From an uncultured Chitinophagales bacterium (GTDB lineage: Bacteria > Bacteroidota > Bacteroidia > Chitinophagales > UBA2359): a stretch of 53,458 bases of DNA. This document shows positions 1 through 11,500 of the stretch, piece by piece. The stretch spans positions 1 to 53,458 of the forward strand of contig CALBCY010000180.1 of assembly GCA_937927195.1 (NCBI GenBank), in the 5' to 3' direction. The position numbers and the translations under genes are program-made. The first letter of the stretch is position 1. Each line of letters starts with the position of its first letter. A model generated the notes under the pieces. That model saw nothing but the letters and a program-made list of their open reading frames with translations. It was not told the DNA's origin and did no database searches.

Positions 1-426
1 GGAAGGTGATTGTTCAATAGGATTTTCATTGGGTCTTAAAGTTTTTTTCGAGTACTCGATATTTTCTCAAATCAAAAGGGCATTGTTTAATTAATTATGC
101 CCCTTAAATTAAGCATTTTTACTTCGTTTCATAAAAGTTCACGTGGTATTCCAGTTTGGACAGGTCAAGACCGATGTGACACACAAGATACATTCTTAAC
201 TTTACTGCCTTAACTTTACTGCCCTATCGAATTATCTACTCGGCCATGCCTGTTAATAGAGGCGCCCAATTTCAAACAATAGTAGCGGCAAATTTCAGCC
301 ATCAATATTTGGCAATAGATCATTAAATCCTATTTGAAATTCAATTTGTTGCATTGGTTCTTATCTCGTATCTTTCCTTTATTTATTTGCTTGTTACTCT
401 AGAATATTTAATCATAAATTACAAAG
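1..426. other. gene-free leader region before the TraB-family gene
   Basis: No convincing reading frame is visible on either strand. The stretch is AT-rich. A weak Bacteroidota-type promoter for the downstream gene can be proposed: TTTG at 345-348, a 20-base spacer, and TATCTTTC at 369-376, which is one base off TAnnTTTG. That would leave a leader of about 45 bases before the ATG at 427. Nothing else was recognised. Confidence 0.35.
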
Positions 427-3400
427 ATGAATCGATTGTTACTGTTATTGCTCTTTATGTTGAGCTCCGCGTCTTTTTTGTTTGCACAGAAAGCTGAACA
501 ATCCTATGACCTATTGTGGAAGGTTGAAGGGAATGAGCTTTCGGAGGCTTCCTATCTTTTCGGTACGATGCATGTCAAGGATGAACGTGCATTCAATTTC
601 AGCGATTCAGTTATGCTGGCAATCGAATCAACGGATGCATTTGCCAATGAGGTCCATTTTGAAGAAATCATTGGAGATTTCTTTGAGATGATGTTTGATG
701 AGGATACAAGCAATTCCATTCAAAATATATTAAGCGAGGAGGAATATGAAAAGCTGGCTGAAAAAGTAGAACAGGAATTGGGAATCCCCCTGGATCGTTT
801 GAATTTAAAAAATCCATTTTTTCTTGATTTGATGATAGGCCAAAAGGAAGAAGAAGGGGAGCGCCAAATGGGCACTTTTGTCGATGGGCATTTATTGGGA
901 ATTGCCAAAACATTGGGCAAAAATATTTATGGATTGGAAGAATTGGAAGATCAAATGGAGATTTTTTCAGCGATAAGTTTAGAAGACCAGCGGGAAACAC
1001 TTTTAAAAATTATAGATGAAGAAAATTCAGAGAATGAAAAGCAGACGATCGAAGAGATGATTACTTTATATGAATCTGGAAATCTAAAAGCACTTGAAAA
1101 TTTGATGGGTAGTGAAATTATGAATGATCCAATTCTGATAAAAAGAAATCATGTAATGGTTAACAGCATCATAGAAATCAGCAAAAAAGAATCTTTGTTT
1201 GCAGCTGTTGGTGCAGCACACCTTCCAGGTAAAGAGGGGATGGTGGAATTGTTGCGGGACAAGGGTTATACGGTCAGTCTAGTTCAAGCCAAATTTACAG
1301 GAGTGGCAAGCAATTATAAAGTTGATGTTGATAAAATGAAATGGGAAACTTACAGAAATGAGGAATGGGGTATTGAGTTAGAAACACCTGGTAAAATGGC
1401 AGATTTCAATGCAATGGAAGGGATTTCCTCAGTAATGTATCCGGATCTTACAAGTGGTCTTTTTTATGTGTTTGTGGTCATACCTCTTCCAGTTGAGAAT
1501 AGCAGTCCTGAATATGAAGAACTCATTATTTCTGATATGCTTAAGCAAGAATTTACAAATGACGGCGATAAGATTTTGGAAAGTAGAAGAGTAGAAATTG
1601 AAGATGGTTCGGGTATAGAGATGGTCGTTGAAAAGGAGGAGACAGATCTTCAGCTTATGCGTTATTTTGTTCGAGGAAATAAATTACTTGGGGTAACCAT
1701 TGCTGGTCAAATGGATCAAATTAAAAGTCCTTCCGCTCAAAGATTTTTGAATTCCTTCAAGTATTTTGGGAAGGAAGAAGCCACTGCTGAATCTACAAAT
1801 GCAGATGGGGAATGGATTACGACTTTTGATGAAAAATGCGGTTGTTCTTTCAAGACTCCGGGCAAACCCGAATTTAAGCCCATTGAAGGAGATGAAATTT
1901 TGGCTTATCAATATCAATTGCTCGATCCAGTTTCGATGAATAGTTTTTTCGTGCAATACAATGATTTTCCAATGGGCCAATATTTAATGGATGTTGATGC
2001 AGCCTATGAGGGCGCTCTCGAGAATTGGGAAAGCATTGGTGAAATATTGAAATTGGACACCATAATTATTGATGGCTATGAGGGGCGCTCCGCAGAATTA
2101 ATGATTAAAAATTCCTTTGCAAAAGTCAATTTGGTTGCCAGAGGAAATAGACTCCACATTTACATGCAAAACAATTTGGTGAAAGGACAATCCTTTATAA
2201 ATGATCAGGGGTTTCTCGATAATTTTAAATTTGAAGCAAGCGGCAAGGATCGTTTTGAATTAATAGAATCAGCTGACAAAAGCTTTCGTGCATCTTTGCC
2301 CTCTATCAATCGTCCAGTTAAGGAAGCGGAGTTGGAATCCTTTTACACTGCTGATTCTTACATGAATTTCGTCAATGGATGGTATGGGAAAAATGCTTTT
2401 ACAGGAGGTGTTTATATTTTGTTTGAATCAGACTTTAGTGCCTATTTCAAGGCTGAAAAAGTAGATTCTTTTTTGGTTCAATATTTCAATGATTATGTAA
2501 AGGAATGCAGTGACACTTTGTTGAATACTGAGTTGAAAAATTTGGCGAATGGGGTTCAAACTTATGATGTTTTTGCCAAGGATAAATATACGGACTTAAC
2601 AAGAAGGATGAAATTTGTTTTAAGTGGTAAAAACTTATACCAAATGCTTGTTTTTGAGACCGAAACATTGATCAACGGAGAGCTAGTCGATCAATTTTTT
2701 GATTCCTTTGAATTGGTCAGTCCCGAGGATGCTTATGATTTTACACCGTCCAAAACCGATTTGATATTGAGCAATTTGAAAAGTGATGAAATTGATGTTT
2801 TCGAAGAAGCCGTTGGAGCTTTTTCTTACTATGTTTTTGATTCATTAGATGTTTCTGCTTTGATGGCAGCATTGAAATATGACTATTTACTGGATACGGG
2901 AACGCTTGAGTTGAAAAATTTAATTTACAATGATTTGAGTCTTTTGGTTGACGATTCTAAGATTGATGATTTAGTTGAAATTTATAAGCAAAACAAAGAT
3001 TATCCCTTATTGCCCAATTCAATACTAGAGTCTATTGCTTTTATGGAAACAGAAAAGAGCATGGAAGTTTATACAAATCTACTTTTCAATGATCCGCCAA
3101 TAGAACATGTATATACCGATTTGTACCTGTTTTCAGATTCCATTCAATTGTTTGAACAACACTTTGATGAATTAATAAAATTCTTAGATGATGAAAAAAG
3201 GAAGTCATATATAATCAGGATGTGTTCATATTTTCAAGATGATAAAAATCCGAAAGTTACAGCCTTGATAAATGGGCAAGTTTCTAAATTGATCAAATCT
3301 GCTCCACAAGAATTCAAAGACTATAAATCTAAAATGAATGGCTCTGAAGAGGAATACATTTCTGTTGGTAATATTGGCGATTATTTATCAATAGTGGCCA

Positions 3401-3915
3401 ATGCGGAGGAAACGGAAATAGGCAAAAACTTAAGCGAGGATGTCTTGTCTTACAAGAAATCTACTGATTATTTAAAAGAATTGGCGATGATTGCAAGAAT
3501 CAAGCAAGGTTGGAAATATAGCAATAAACAAATGCTTTCCTTACTCGAAAAGAAGTACCATAGAATTGATGTAATGGAGGCTTTAGCGGAAACAGGTCAA
3601 AGTAAAAAGATTCCAGTAGAATACAGAAAGCAAGACAGTTTTGCGAAGTACGCTTTTAGTCTTTATGTTGATGAGGACTATCCAGCGGATGATTATGTTT
3701 ATTTGGGGAAGGTAGAAGATGAAATGGGAACTTATTACGTCTATAAGTTTTTGTACAATGATGAAGAGGGTTACGATTATATTGGAATCATAGGACCATT
3801 TGAGAAGGAGGGTGAAAAAATAAATTATGATTACAGTATTTTTGTTGATTGGTCAGGAGAAAAAATTGAGGATTGGCAGGAGAGGGGAGCGGCTCTTTTG
3901 AAAGGGGAGAATTGA
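427..3915 (+). CDS. exported TraB/GumN-family protein with long multi-domain C-terminal extension
   Basis: The protein has 1162 residues. Residues 1-21 form a clear signal peptide (leucine-rich core, FLFAQ end), so it acts outside the cytoplasm. Residues 25-300 are a TraB/GumN domain: the two GxxH motifs of this family are visible as GTMH (46-49) and GAAH (262-265). In the related Tiki proteins such motifs belong to a metalloprotease site; activity here is inference. Most GumN proteins stop at about 300 residues. This one continues with three tandem, diverged modules (about 305-450, 463-605 and 608-760). Each has a pattern like W-x-x-F/Y...E-TPG-K at its start and a strand-rich end with FLxxFKxF, which recalls the PsbP/DcrB-like fold. 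From about 785 to 1155 it is mainly helical, HEAT-like. The ATG at 427 is the only start that gives the signal peptide. It is transcribed alone. Confidence 0.8.
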   Translation: MNRLLLLLLFMLSSASFLFAQKAEQSYDLLWKVEGNELSEASYLFGTMHVKDERAFNFSDSVMLAIESTDAFANEVHFEEIIGDFFEMMFDEDTSNSIQNILSEEEYEKLAEKVEQELGIPLDRLNLKNPFFLDLMIGQKEEEGERQMGTFVDGHLLGIAKTLGKNIYGLEELEDQMEIFSAISLEDQRETLLKIIDEENSENEKQTIEEMITLYESGNLKALENLMGSEIMNDPILIKRNHVMVNSIIEISKKESLFAAVGAAHLPGKEGMVELLRDKGYTVSLVQAKFTGVASNYKVDVDKMKWETYRNEEWGIELETPGKMADFNAMEGISSVMYPDLTSGLFYVFVVIPLPVENSSPEYEELIISDMLKQEFTNDGDKILESRRVEIEDGSGIEMVVEKEETDLQLMRYFVRGNKLLGVTIAGQMDQIKSPSAQRFLNSFKYFGKEEATAESTNADGEWITTFDEKCGCSFKTPGKPEFKPIEGDEILAYQYQLLDPVSMNSFFVQYNDFPMGQYLMDVDAAYEGALENWESIGEILKLDTIIIDGYEGRSAELMIKNSFAKVNLVARGNRLHIYMQNNLVKGQSFINDQGFLDNFKFEASGKDRFELIESADKSFRASLPSINRPVKEAELESFYTADSYMNFVNGWYGKNAFTGGVYILFESDFSAYFKAEKVDSFLVQYFNDYVKECSDTLLNTELKNLANGVQTYDVFAKDKYTDLTRRMKFVLSGKNLYQMLVFETETLINGELVDQFFDSFELVSPEDAYDFTPSKTDLILSNLKSDEIDVFEEAVGAFSYYVFDSLDVSALMAALKYDYLLDTGTLELKNLIYNDLSLLVDDSKIDDLVEIYKQNKDYPLLPNSILESIAFMETEKSMEVYTNLLFNDPPIEHVYTDLYLFSDSIQLFEQHFDELIKFLDDEKRKSYIIRMCSYFQDDKNPKVTALINGQVSKLIKSAPQEFKDYKSKMNGSEEEYISVGNIGDYLSIVANAEETEIGKNLSEDVLSYKKSTDYLKELAMIARIKQGWKYSNKQMLSLLEKKYHRIDVMEALAETGQSKKIPVEYRKQDSFAKYAFSLYVDEDYPADDYVYLGKVEDEMGTYYVYKFLYNDEEGYDYIGIIGPFEKEGEKINYDYSIFVDWSGEKIEDWQERGAALLKGEN

Positions 3916-3938
3916 AATGAAACAGGAGGGAGACGCGA

Positions 3939-3989
3939 TAAATCGTGTTGTCACAGAGTTTGGCTTAAAAGCCTATATAATACGATTTA
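3939..3989. repeat. stem-loop after the TraB-family gene
   Basis: The 11-base arms TAAATCGTGTT (3939-3949) and AATACGATTTA (3979-3989) pair with one mismatch and enclose the perfect palindrome GGCTTAAAAGCC. There is no T-run, so it is not a classical terminator. It lies 23 bases after the stop codon and its right arm runs into the tandem palindromic repeat that follows. Confidence 0.5.
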
Positions 3990-4300
3990 AACCATAAAAT
4001 GTCGCACATAAATGATTAAAATTAATCAATGCCTTCGTTGAAAAGCCTCGCTTTAGCTATGGCTAGAACTACGTTTTTCGCCTCGGCCTTGATCAATTTT
4101 ATCATCATATCCAGTACGACATTTTATAATTCAATTCGTATTAAACCACCAAATGTCCGACATAAATGAAAAAATCATCCAATCCAGTCGTTAAAAAGCC
4201 TCGCCTTAGCATATGGCTATGCCTGCGTTTTTTGCCTTGGGCTTGAATGATTTTTCTTTCATATCCAGTCAGACATTTGATAGTACAAATTGTATAAGAA
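3979..4300. repeat. two tandem copies of a ~130-bp palindromic element (MITE/REP-like)
   Basis: Copy 1 spans 3994-4127 and is bounded by a perfect 11-bp inverted repeat (ATAAAATGTCG / CGACATTTTAT). Copy 2 spans 4150-4279 and is bounded by CAAATGTCCGA / TCAGACATTTG (10 of 11 pair). Inner arms also pair, for example around ATGATTAAAATTAATCA in copy 1 and AAATGAAAAAATCATCCAA in copy 2. The centres share AAAAGCCTCGC and TATGGCTA. About 15 bases before each copy (TTAAACCA / TTAAACCACC) are shared too, so the repeat period is about 155 bp, and 4280-4300 resembles the start of a further copy. No coding potential. Confidence 0.7.
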
Positions 4301-4390
4301 ATTGAATTTTACTGCTTATCCATTTCTTTTAATGAAAGCTTATACATTAAAAAAGCTCCTAAAGAGTTTTTAGCGAGAACTGCTAAATAA

Positions 4391-4422
4391 AAAAAACCAT
4401 CCGATGTAAATCGGATGGTTTT
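4391..4422 (-). terminator. rho-independent terminator of the small lipoprotein gene
   Basis: An 11-bp perfect stem (AAACCATCCGA / TCGGATGGTTT, arms 4394-4404 and 4411-4421) has a 6-base loop. On the minus strand it is followed by a run of eight or more Ts. It lies about 105 bases after the lipoprotein stop codon; the plus-strand side has a shorter T-tract. Confidence 0.8.
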
Positions 4423-4527
4423 AATTATGTGTTTTTCCAAATATTGATTGTAAAACGCTTTAGAAAAAACTTGATCGTGAATATCTTCAAGATATAAAGA
4501 TTCAAATTTTTTAGAGTTGAAGGTTAA

Positions 4528-4998
4528 TCAACCTTCTTCTGGATTTAAACTGCCGCAGTCATATGTAATGCAGTAAGAATTTTGGTTCGGAACACAAGGA
4601 TAATTTGGTAAAAGCCTCTTTGCATTAGGTTGGAAAATAGCCAAACACTTTCCAGCAACCATTTCATTATTACTTATGTTACCATCACTATCGGCAACAA
4701 CCACATTGCCTCCAAGTAATAGATTGAAAAGATCTTGCAATTCATTTTGATTCAGTTCATTTTGAACTTTTTCATAACTACCGCTAATTATTCTACTATT
4801 TTCATCCAAAACAAGATTCTCATTAAAGTGTTGCACACTTGCCTCAGACAACTTGTTGACTGGATAAACATTTTGGTTAACAAGTTCCATAAAATGATTG
4901 TCTGTGCTTACAACAGCAACTGGACTTAAAGCAGCTTCTTTGCCACAACTTGATAATAACATTCCGATTAATAAACTAAAAATTAAAAAATTTTTCAT
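4528..4998 (-). CDS. small hypothetical lipoprotein
   Basis: The protein has 156 residues. The N-terminus is a lipoprotein signal: a charged start, a hydrophobic core and the lipobox LLSSC with Cys18 as the lipidated residue, so it should sit in the outer or inner membrane facing the periplasm or surface. The mature part has no family that I recognise. It has four cysteines near the C-terminus (around MAGKCLA, NYPCVP, YCITYDCG), which could form disulfides. It stands alone on the minus strand with its own probable promoter (-7 box at 5093-5100) and terminator (4391-4422). Function is unknown. Confidence 0.65.
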   Translation of the reverse strand: MKNFLIFSLLIGMLLSSCGKEAALSPVAVVSTDNHFMELVNQNVYPVNKLSEASVQHFNENLVLDENSRIISGSYEKVQNELNQNELQDLFNLLLGGNVVVADSDGNISNNEMVAGKCLAIFQPNAKRLLPNYPCVPNQNSYCITYDCGSLNPEEG

Positions 4999-5092
4999 GA
5001 TTGTATTATTTTATTGGTTTAAAATATTCACCTGTCTCTCTTGCAGGTATTGTTAATTAAAATGGTTTATAGAATTGATCAATTCGATGAAC

Positions 5093-5100
5093 CAAAGTTA
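5093..5100 (-). promoter_or_regulatory. -7 box (TAACTTTG) of the lipoprotein gene
   Basis: Read on the minus strand this is TAACTTTG, a perfect match to the Bacteroidota TAnnTTTG -7 element. It is 95 bases upstream of the lipoprotein ATG. A -33 TTTG at the ideal distance was not found (the nearest is 28 bases away), so the call is tentative. Confidence 0.35.
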
Positions 5101-5256
5101 GGCGATCAAAGCCGGCCTAGAAACTACACAAAAAGAGTTTTTTATTGTCTTTCCAAAGAAAAAACAAGCATTAAAACCAATTACAACAAACTAACAATCA
5201 GTCATTTAACTTAACTTTTCACATATGGATTTATAGTCTTATTAAACGATTTATTT

Positions 5257-5356
5257 TTGGTCTTGAGCATCAATTTAAAGGATAAACAAGTGAGAAATGT
5301 ATGATTTTACTTTGCAATGTTCAAAGTCGTAAGGACGCAAAACATTCAAGACCAAT
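5257..5356 (+). other. possible structured RNA between the lipoprotein gene and sprA
   Basis: A perfect 10-bp pair (TTGGTCTTGA at 5257-5266 and TCAAGACCAA at 5347-5356) closes about 100 bases of gene-free DNA. Inside it a second stem AATGTT/AACATT encloses a loop containing GTAAGGACGCAAA. On the plus strand the strong hairpin at 5403-5446 could end such a transcript. The rest of 4999-5500 has no gene. No known RNA family was recognised with confidence. Confidence 0.25.
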
Positions 5357-5402
5357 TTTTACAGTCTTTCAATCTTTGAAAACTTGAATGATTTTTGGGA
5401 AT

Positions 5403-5446
5403 AAAAAAAACCACTGTTTGATCTAGGATCAAGCAGTGGTTTTTTA
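5403..5446 (-). terminator. terminator downstream of sprA (bidirectional in form)
   Basis: A 13-bp GC-containing stem (CCACTGTTTGATC / GATCAAGCAGTGG, one mismatch) with a 3-base loop is flanked by eight As on the left and six Ts on the right. It can terminate transcription on either strand. On the minus strand it lies 55 bases after the sprA stop. Confidence 0.85.
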
Positions 5447-5500
5447 TGTATTAATTTTCGATAAGCCCGAAAATCAAATTTTGAGTATTGTTCCCAAAAT

Positions 5501-8500
5501 CTATTGTGCCAAGGAGAAGTTTACTTTAATTCCTCCTCTAGTATCTGTTCTTGGATAAGATTGAGTCGTATATGGAACAGATTTGGACCATTCATAATAC
5601 AAGGTCAATCGGATTTGATCATTCACAACATAATCAAGGGTTGGTGACAAACGATAGGTTATATTTCCATTCGTCGGCTGTGTAATTCCTTGATCAAGGG
5701 CATAAATTGAAGTAATGTTATCAGTTATCGAAAAGTCGAACTGGAAGGTCAAGTCATTTTCAAGAACCACCTGTTCTCCTTCTTTATTTTTGAATGGCAA
5801 TTTCAATCCTGCAATCTGATATCCAGCACCAATCAAGAATTCACTTCCCTTTTGCTCGTTGATTTGATAATCAATTAAACTCAAACCGATTGAACGACGT
5901 CTTCCATATTCCACTCTTGTATTAAAACTATTGGTGAAAGTCATGTCCAAACCAATCAATGGAGAGAACTGTTCTGTTATTTGAATATCAGGAATTCTAT
6001 ACCTTGTAAAGAAATTACCAGATAAAGAATCAATGGCATAAGGAGAATAATTGAAAGGGTCGGTATCATAAACCCTGGTTTGGTAATTAGGCTCTGTTCT
6101 AAAGCTGTTCACTGTATAAGTTGAACTGTAACGATGTGTCAAGTTCATATTGCTAATGACATTTTTAAACCAAGACAAACGACTTAAGCCGTTCCAACTA
6201 ACCGACCAATTTGGCAATGGGAACTGTCTCAATGCTTTGTCGCCCAATTCAATATTTCTAGCATCAACACCTTTATATGCTGCAAGGAATGCTGGAATCA
6301 ATACATCTTGAGCGTATGGCCCGTAACCACGCGAAAACTCATCAACAAAGGATGAATCCGCTGGATTGAAATAGGAACCTGTCGCTGCTAGATTCTTCTC
6401 ACCTAGTCGCTCCGAAACAATTGTACGATTGGCTTCAAATTGTTCAAATGCTTGTGACAACATTGTGCTGTCATCTATTTGATCCCAACTGGTCTTAAAC
6501 GGAATATAAGAAACCGAATAACTTCCAAAAGAGTTTGGTGCCATGTGTTGGAACTCACCTAATTTGTTCACTTTGTAAAGTTCTGTATAAGTTTCACGCT
6601 CATTCTTATTCAAGGTCAAATCTATTTTAAAACCATTCCAAGGTTCGAGGCTTGCCTTTCCTTGAATGGTCTTATCATTTGTTTGTCTGAATTGACGATT
6701 GAGCAATGCATTGCTAGTAATCCAGTTTTTATTAGAAGCATCATCCAACCATTGTTTGTCTGGTTGTTTTCCAAAAAGGAAATCTATACCAGGTGCAGCT
6801 GCGCCTGATCCGTTTCCATCCCAATCCTGACCTAAAATTCCTGACTTAGGATTGAACCCGGGAACTTCAGAAGCCCTCCTATCATTGTAAGTAAGCGAAA
6901 CCCTCTTAATCATTAAGATCGGACTAACCACAGCTCTTACGATTGGACTGACTTCTCCATTACCAGATTTTTTCTTTTTACCATCAGCTTCTTCCTTGCC
7001 ATCTTTCGGATCGTCCTTGCCTTTTGGTTTTGGCTTGTTCTTCTTTGATCCTCCACGGCTCGGCCTGTCAATCTGTTTAAGGAACTTAGATTTACCATAA
7101 AGCTTGCTGAAGTTCAATTCTCCATTCAATTGAAGATTGGCTTGGTTCATAATTATATTCCCCTTATCAAGCGAGTCAACAGACATCAAAGGACCTGTGA
7201 TCCATTCATAATTGGTTCCATATCTGGCTCTTAATTTAGTCCAGTCAAACAATGGAATTTTATCAATAGGAACATCAAAGTTTACATTGGCTGTTTGAGT
7301 ATAATTTATGGTTCTCCCTAAATCCTTAAAGCTATCCCACACTTGTTCTTTCGAAGCATCATTCTTAGGACCAATCGGCTCATCCAATCTCGAAAGATTT
7401 GTAGCGGTATAATCAAGACTCAAGGATTTCATTAAATCGAATTTCAATCCATAATACCTTCCCCAAACAAAATCTTTGTTGTACAGTGTTGGCATTTCAA
7501 ATTTATCACCAACCAAGTTTCTGTATTTGGTCTCAGAATACAATCTGTTCAAATCTGTCTTGAAGGACAGGTTAGATGGTTTCAAATTGAAATTAATGTC
7601 CTTAATCATTTTCAACCATTTGCTATTTGATTTTATCAGTTTATTAAATGGCTTAATATAGTTGGGTCTAGTGGTGAAATTGTATCCAAGCTCTCCAGTA
7701 TACCTCTGTTCCTTTTCACTTTCAATGTATGGATCTCTAAAGTTTGTTTCAGTATATGCAGCCGAAACATTGAAGTTTTCAATGTCATAAAAACGCTGCT
7801 TCTTTTTAGTATCTGTTCTTACTTTTCTTACATTCGAAACATTGACACTCTTTATATTCGTGTATTCCTGAGATTGTTTTTTCAGAGAATCTCTGGCTAC
7901 TTTACCTTTATACAATTCAACAGAATCAAGGGCTTCTTCTAAAATAATGTCTGTATCATAAGGATGGTATTGAGGTGTACTAATAGACTCAGAATATCCG
8001 GCATACAATGGAATTTTTATACCACTGTTTTTTGGTAAAAACTTGTCTAAATTCAAATTAGCAGTTACATCGTATTGACGGTAATTATCCTGGTAACGAT
8101 CATTCACTTTTTGCTCCAATGAACCAAAACCAGTAGTATGAAGATTACCCGAAACTGTAACATTACCAAAATCAGCTAATTTAACATCCATTCTTGCTTG
8201 CGCAGCATAACCACCTTCTTCGTTAAATCCTGAAAGTGCAAGCTCGTTAAACCAAACCTCGGCACATTTGGCCAAACCATCATCAGAAGCTTCTGTAAAA
8301 CTGGTCCTCTTAGGGTTTCTAACACCCAACATAATGGTTGCGACTTTACCTAAATCAGGACTCCCCACAACTGTCAACTTCCGCTTTACTGGAATTTGCT
8401 CTCCTGTATTACTTATCAATGTATCCTCAAGAAAAACTGAATACGGTTTATTTATATTGATTTCATCCAAAGTAAAGTTTCTTACCTTTTTCAAATCAAC

Positions 8501-11500
8501 TAAGTCATTAAGTTCAAGATCAATCCTGTTTAAATAAGGCCATATTCGTTCCTTATCCACTTCGGAATTTCCTACACTCGTTATCTCAGGTGTTATGCTC
8601 AATGGAACTTCGTATTCATAATAGTTGGAAACAAAATCGCTGCCTATACGAATTATTGCAGAGACGTCTCCATCCTTCATGGTGTTGTCACTCTCAAAAC
8701 CTTCCTCGGCATGAACCCACATCTGCAATCGTTTAAATTGCCTCATGTCATACCTTTCTGTCTTAAACACCGCATTGGCAACTCCATCTTCCAGATTACA
8801 AACTTGCAGAGAAAGTGATTGCTCATTTTGTGTAAGTGGTGTGGAAGTATTGTTAAATATCTCTTCTTGGATTACTCCTGGAGGAAGACGGTATGGAACC
8901 GGAAATTTCTCATAGTGTTGTTGAATGGAAACAGAAGTTACATTAAAGTCTGATTGTCCAAAATTATCAGTTGGTTGGTATTCACCTTCTTCTAAAATAT
9001 TGCTTTCATACCTTCTCCATTGGTTTCTTACCAAGTTGAAATCTGCCATACGACAAACAACAGGATCTTGGAAATCTGTCATATACAATCTCATAAACTG
9101 GATGGCAGTAAATTGGTCAATTCCACCAACAGCCTTTTCATAATCTGCAATAGGAATCTGAAACTTCAACCATCTTGCTGTTCCAATATTAGGAATTTCA
9201 CTTTCACGGATATTGGTAATGAAATTTTCACCAATCTCCATATTCGGTCTCAAGTCTATTTTATATTGAAAGAAAGCTTCCGCTTGCTCCAAGGCATTGT
9301 CATCATTCAAATCCTCGTTATCAGGAAGGTTGGTTGATGAAGTGGTAAAACCTTGATTATTGGCAGCATCCTGAGTTACAGAGTTACCTTCTGGATTGTT
9401 GAACCTTTTGTATCGCTCAACAACGTCGGCGCTTGCATCAAAATTGGCTCCAATGAAATATCTAAAATCATCATTGGCTGGATCGTTCTGAGTTTCTTGA
9501 TAAAACTGTGAACTTTGATCAATATTGGTTACCGTCACCAAGTCATCTAAATATTGTTTGAATAAAACTCTTTCACCATCATTGTTCAACCCGTCTAAAC
9601 CAATGTCTTGTTGTCTTCTAGCAGAAGTATCACTGTCAAAAAACTGTGCGATTACATTGTTGTTTGAAACTCTTGCCCATGCGGTCGTGTCCGTATTTTC
9701 AGGCTGCCCCACAACTGGTAAACCATTTTCAAATGAACGACGACCATCTTTCAAAATATCTTCCGAAACTGTTCCTAGATTCAAATACATGGTTCCCGGA
9801 TTATTAGGATTTTCAAGGAACGGATCAAGCATCCAAAATTCTATAAACTCAATATTATGAAATTGAAAATCATTCAATTCTATATCACGCATCATTCCAC
9901 CCCAACGATCTTTAGGATTCTTCAGGCTTCCATCTGTATTGACATCCATTGGATCAGTATTGAAATTGTATGGTCCTTTTTCATTAGGGAAATAGGCCAA
10001 ATCCAAACTTCTCAAGAAGACATCAAACTGTCTCTCTGTTTGTGGAAAAACTTCTCTAAAGTTTATATTTCTCGTATACATCGTTTGGGTATTATTCTCT
10101 GAATAAACCGCGTTGTCAATTTTGTACCAAGCGAACCTTGCACGATCATCATTGTAAGACAAGTCGTTTACCAAGTCGGCATTTGCAAAATCACCATTTC
10201 TAGGTGTACTTGCCAATTGCCATTTGTTGATTGGAAACTCCAAACTTATTTCACTCTGAGTCCCCTCAAAATCATCAAGGAAAATAACACCACCATTGCC
10301 CAAATCTATGGCCTTTGCATGACCAGGTATAAACTTGGCTCCCTCTGCATTTATAGTAACCGTTGATTTCTCTTTGGTATTGATGCCAGGAATTTTATCA
10401 ACAAACCTTGTTATGCCTGGAGCTTCTTTAAAATAGTTCCCATCAAGTCCGACCATTCTGTTGGAAATTGCATCGTCCCCATAGTTCACCTTTTGAGTAA
10501 ACGGTCTTTGGGATAAATGCACATAAGTTCCACCTAAAGTAAAATCATCGTTGATCCAATAATCTAGTCTTGTACCAAAATATGTTTTCTGTTGAATACT
10601 GAACAAAGCAGGATCTTCATAATCAATATTGATCGGAATTCCTGAATTCAAATAGGCATCGTTGATAACAGTAACTTTACCCAAACTATAGTTGATCGTA
10701 TAATCAACTCCTTCTGTCAATTGCTTTCCACCAGCCCAAACGGTCACAGATCCCTCAGGTATATTGAAGGCGCCCAATGAAAATTCTGATGAAACACCAG
10801 ATTTGTATCGACCCTTTATAAGGAATCTATTTTTCTCAGGAAATTGTCTGGCAATGGTAAGGGTTGTATCATACAGTTCTTCGTATACATACTTGTCAGC
10901 AATATTCTCTTCTTCAGGAGAGAACTGCGCCCTTAGGTCTTTACCGAATGGTTGTAGAACAGGGAAGTAAACCCTTCCTGTTCGGGCATCTATTGTTGAG
11001 TAGTATTTTCTATTATTAGAATTTCTATTATTGCTTCTTCTTCCACTACCGGTATTGTTGATTCCTGAAATCCCTTGCCCTGAGGCACTTAAATTCTGAT
11101 CACTATAGGGATTACTCTCTTCGGGCTCAATCGTCAAACTATTGGGTTTGGCGGTAAAGAAATCGAAGGTTCCATCTGGTTTGGGGTCATCCTGAAAGTT
11201 CAGTCGGTCCAATCCAATCAACTGAATAATGGATTTATCACGGACAGAAGTTCCTTCAGGTAGGAATACACTTACTCCACCTCCAGTAACCGAACTGTTT
11301 CCAACTCCACCTAATAATTGGTAGAATACATTTAATCGGAAATCTTCTTCATTGATTCTGAATGCTTGTGGTATTTTATAAACATTACGCATCATCAAAT
11401 CCCAAATTGGAAGATTTGGTTCAGGACGAATAGATTTCAACATTTTAACAAAAAGAACCTGCTCACGTCCTTGATCATTTGCATTGGGTGGCAACTGATC

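Noticed and set aside
5300..5345. c-di-GMP (GEMM) riboswitch because of GGACGCAAA
   Set aside because: The other half of the consensus (CACGCAnnGGGCAAACC) is missing and no plus-strand gene follows.
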